Source: an uncultured Eubacteriales bacterium (GTDB lineage Bacteria > Bacillota > Clostridia > Oscillospirales > Oscillospiraceae). From it: 9,500 bases of DNA. The translations under genes and the position numbers were made by a program. Below the pieces are notes generated by a model, which ran no database searches, had not been told where the DNA came from, and saw only the letters and a program-made list of their open reading frames with translations. Location of the stretch: the NCBI GenBank assembly GCA_900548795.1, contig URLT01000073.1, forward strand, positions 1 to 9,500, given 5' to 3'. Shown in pieces: positions 7,647 to 9,500 of this stretch. Every line of letters starts with the position of its first letter. Within the stretch, counting starts at the first letter, position 1.

Positions 7647-7905
7647 AACCGTTGATGATGTGGAAGTACATTCGATTCCGAAATCTCAGAGAGCCGCCGT
7701 TGCTGCGAGTGCGGTATGGACGATCGTTTGGAATGGGCATCGGAGGGCAAGCCGAATTCAGTAGGCAAGCCGGAGCTGGCACTCCGTTACCAAGGGTCAG
7801 CGCATATCAGTGCGCGCAAAGTGGCTGCATCGCAGCAAGCCGGGTGGCACCGCAGGAATGAATTTCACTCCTGTCCCAGCATTCGATCTGGGACAGGAGT
7901 TTTTT
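7647..7905 (+). promoter_or_regulatory. T-box riboswitch, tRNA-Trp specific
   Basis: The leader has the classical T-box order. Stem I has GAUG near its base (7657-7660) facing CAUC (7738-7741), the AGUA motif (7665-7668), and the AGAGAGCC and GUUGCUGCGAG distal elements at about 7688-7710. In the specifier loop GAA (7731-7733) precedes UGG (7734-7736) and a purine, so the codon read is tryptophan. Stem II/III hairpins lie at 7771-7786 and 7824-7836. The T-box core GGGTGGCACCGC is at 7842-7853; its UGGC (7845-7848) would pair with the tRNA end, and the C implies a G discriminator base, as bacterial tRNA-Trp has. In the antiterminator, 7842-7844 pairs with 7875-7877 and 7852-7857 with 7869-7874. 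Uncharged tRNA-Trp should favour it and let transcription enter trpB. Confidence 0.95.
7867..7905 (+). terminator. T-box-controlled intrinsic terminator
   Basis: A perfect 13-bp stem pairs 7867-7879 with 7888-7900 around an 8-nt loop, followed by a run of Ts to 7905. The 5' arm contains the bases (7869-7877) that pair with the T-box core in the antiterminator, so the two structures exclude each other. Confidence 0.95.
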
Positions 7906-7942
7906 ATATCCTTTCCCAAGAAACAGAAAGGAGCAACACACC

Positions 7943-9310
7943 ATGGAGATCCCGTACAAAATCTATCTTGAAGAATCGGAGATGCCGAAGGCATGGTACA
8001 ATGTCCGTGCAGACATGAAAAACAAGCCCGCTCCCCTGCTCAATCCGGGGACGGGCATGCCCATGACGCTCGAAGAGCTCAGCGGCGTGTTCTGCCGTGA
8101 GCTGGCCGAGCAGGAGCTGGACAATACGACGCCGTTCATCCCCATCCCCGATGAGATCCGCAATTTTTACAAAATGTTCCGCCCGTCGCCGTTGGTTCGC
8201 GCCTATTGTCTGGAAAAGAAGCTCGGCACCCCGGCGCACATCTACTACAAATTTGAGGGCAACAACACCTCCGGCAGTCACAAGCTGAACTCCGCCATTG
8301 CGCAGGCCTATTATGCCAAGAAGCAGGGTCTCAAGGGCGTGACGACCGAGACGGGTGCCGGCCAGTGGGGCACGGCGCTGTCCATGGCGTGCAGCTATTT
8401 TGATCTGGACTGCAAGGTCTTCATGGTCAAGGTATCCTACGAGCAGAAGCCCTTCCGCCGCGAGGTCATGCGCACCTACGGCGCGAGCGTGACGCCGTCG
8501 CCGTCGATGGAGACGGAGGTCGGCCGCAAGATCAACGCCGAATTCCCCGGCACGACCGGCTCGCTCGGCTGTGCCATTTCCGAGGCCGTGGAGACCGCCG
8601 TCACGCACGAGGGCTATCGCTATGTGCTCGGCTCGGTTCTGTCTCAGGTGCTGCTGCACCAAAGCGTCATTGGTCTTGAGACCAAGACCGCGCTGGATAA
8701 ATACGGCATCAAGCCCGACATCATCATCGGGTGCGCCGGCGGCGGCAGCAACCTCGGCGGCCTGATCGCCCCGTTTGTCGGCCAAAAGCTGCGCGGCGAG
8801 TCGGACGTCCGCCTCATCGCGGTCGAGCCGGCCTCCTGCCCGAGCCTGACGCGCGGCAAATATGCCTATGACTTCTGCGACACCGGCTGCGTCTGCCCGC
8901 TCGCGAAGATGTACACGCTCGGCAGCTCCTTCATTCCGTCGGCCAACCACGCAGGCGGCCTGCGCTATCACGGCATGAGCAGCATCGTCTCTCAGCTCTA
9001 TGACGACGGTTATCTCGAGGCCACGAGCGTCGAGCAGACCAGAGTCTTTGAGGCGGCGGAGGAATTTGCACGCATTGAGGGCATTCTTCCCGCGCCGGAG
9101 AGCAGCCACGCCATCCGCGTGGCGATCGACGAAGCGCTCAAGTGTAAGGAGACGGGCGAGGAAAAGAACATCGTCTTCGGTCTGACCGGCACGGGCTATT
9201 TCGACCTCGTCGCCTATCAGAAGTTCAACGACGGCGAGATGTCCGACCGCATCCCGACCGACAAGGAGATCGCCGAAAGTCTGGCCAAGCTCCCGAAAAT
9301 CGAAGGCTAA
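7943..9310 (+). CDS. trpB: Tryptophan synthase beta chain, TrpB2 type
   Basis: TrpB is the pyridoxal-phosphate enzyme that makes L-tryptophan from indole and serine. At 455 residues it is longer than the usual roughly 400 of TrpB1 and carries the N-terminal layout of TrpB2 (WYN at 18-20, the PSPLVRA entry at 81-87). The PLP lysine is Lys114 in SGSHKLNSA, the catalytic Glu is Glu136 in TETGAGQWG, and the phosphate-binding loop is GGGSN at 266-270. EGILPAPESSHA (379-390) and GLTGTGYFD (413-421) close the active domain, so it looks active. AAAGGAG at 7927-7933 precedes the ATG by 9 nt. No trpA or other trp gene is in the window, and the gene appears monocistronic. TrpB2 proteins often work without TrpA, so indole salvage is the likely role. 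It is controlled by the Trp T-box just upstream. Confidence 0.95.
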   Translation: MEIPYKIYLEESEMPKAWYNVRADMKNKPAPLLNPGTGMPMTLEELSGVFCRELAEQELDNTTPFIPIPDEIRNFYKMFRPSPLVRAYCLEKKLGTPAHIYYKFEGNNTSGSHKLNSAIAQAYYAKKQGLKGVTTETGAGQWGTALSMACSYFDLDCKVFMVKVSYEQKPFRREVMRTYGASVTPSPSMETEVGRKINAEFPGTTGSLGCAISEAVETAVTHEGYRYVLGSVLSQVLLHQSVIGLETKTALDKYGIKPDIIIGCAGGGSNLGGLIAPFVGQKLRGESDVRLIAVEPASCPSLTRGKYAYDFCDTGCVCPLAKMYTLGSSFIPSANHAGGLRYHGMSSIVSQLYDDGYLEATSVEQTRVFEAAEEFARIEGILPAPESSHAIRVAIDEALKCKETGEEKNIVFGLTGTGYFDLVAYQKFNDGEMSDRIPTDKEIAESLAKLPKIEG

Positions 9311-9500
9311 ACCAACCATACCCACCGGCCATGCCGGTGGTTTCCCCCATCAGCCGAGGCGATAGCCTCATCGAACCTTTTCACTCGCTCAAGAAGCCCT
9401 GCTGCTATTAACCTAGGGAACCTCTGAATCAATCGGCTGCGGCGCTCAGCGGGTCTTTTGCCCCAACTTATTGGTTTGAAAATCTTGAAATACACAAAGT
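9311..9500. other. Gene-free tail, possible mobile-element end
   Basis: No convincing gene is seen. The segment holds the hairpin at 9322-9340, then a second small one pairing GAGGC (9356-9360) with GCCTC (9365-9369), followed by the palindrome CCTAGG (9412-9417) and a GGAACCTCTGAATC stretch (9417-9430). From about 9455 it becomes AT-richer than the rest of the window. Tandem tight hairpins next to a gene end recall the subterminal structures of IS200/IS605 elements, but no transposase is visible before the window ends. Identity uncertain. Confidence 0.3.
9322..9340 (+). terminator. Hairpin after trpB: terminator or mobile-element end
   Basis: An 8-bp perfect stem pairs 9322-9329 (CCACCGGC) with 9333-9340 (GCCGGTGG) around a 3-nt loop, followed by TTT then Cs. 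It starts 12 nt after the trpB stop and could end the transcript, although the T run is short. The tight loop also resembles hairpins at the ends of IS200/IS605 elements. Confidence 0.5.

Noticed and set aside
7631..8018. Small open frames across the T-box leader
   Set aside because: The segment is explained by conserved T-box RNA structure; these frames have no ribosome site and no family likeness.
7904..9325. 473-codon open frame on the minus strand, opposite trpB
   Set aside because: The + frame is unmistakably TrpB. The antisense frame is Ala/Arg/Leu-rich, typical of antisense to GC-rich genes, and would run into the T-box terminator.
9307..9495. 62-codon minus-strand open frame in the tail
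   Set aside because: It overlaps hairpins and the trpB end, has no clear ribosome site, and its Arg-rich product resembles no known family.

Overview
The window looks like chromosomal DNA of a GC-rich, low-motility-type Bacillota lineage, most likely a gut clostridium of the Oscillospirales/Ruminococcaceae type. This is inferred from strong AGGAGG-type ribosome binding sites, sigma-A-like promoters with 17-bp spacers, a tRNA-sensing T-box leader (essentially a Bacillota device), and gene types common in that group. No phylogenetic marker was searched, so the placement is an inference.

Layout. At 3-827 (+) is the 3' part of a zinc-ribbon membrane protein. It is followed 18 nt later by a secreted/membrane TPM-domain protein (846-1607), and the unit closes with a 15-bp terminator hairpin (1632-1667). 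A separate promoter (1680-1708) drives a membrane-anchored endonuclease/exonuclease/phosphatase-family protein (1742-3166). This gene converges on a minus-strand GH3 glycosidase-family lipid-bilayer-anchored protein (3285-4589), with a GC-rich hairpin between them. Divergent promoters at about 4634-4750 then serve the GH3 gene leftward and a GyrB/ParE-family topoisomerase subunit (4795-6774) rightward. The topoisomerase gene is followed by deoC (6859-7593), which has its own extended -10 promoter. Next is a T-box leader (about 7647-7905) with a UGG (Trp) specifier, controlling a stand-alone TrpB2-type tryptophan synthase beta gene (7943-9310). The last 190 bases (9311-9500) are gene-free and contain two tight hairpins that resemble the end of a mobile element.

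How the genes work together. The window is a set of short, independently promoted units rather than one operon. Three products (zinc ribbon, TPM and EEP proteins) plus the GH3 protein are predicted to act at or outside the membrane. deoC supports nucleoside salvage. trpB under Trp-tRNA control fits tryptophan synthesis from indole when charged tRNA-Trp runs low.

The most notable points are these. The GH3 protein lacks the nucleophile Asp and the catalytic His expected of NagZ-type enzymes. The Trp T-box can be read almost base by base, including specifier, tRNA-end bulge, antiterminator and terminator. DeoC carries an amphipathic N-terminal extension resembling microcompartment targeting peptides. 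The topoisomerase B subunit gene has no A subunit next to it.
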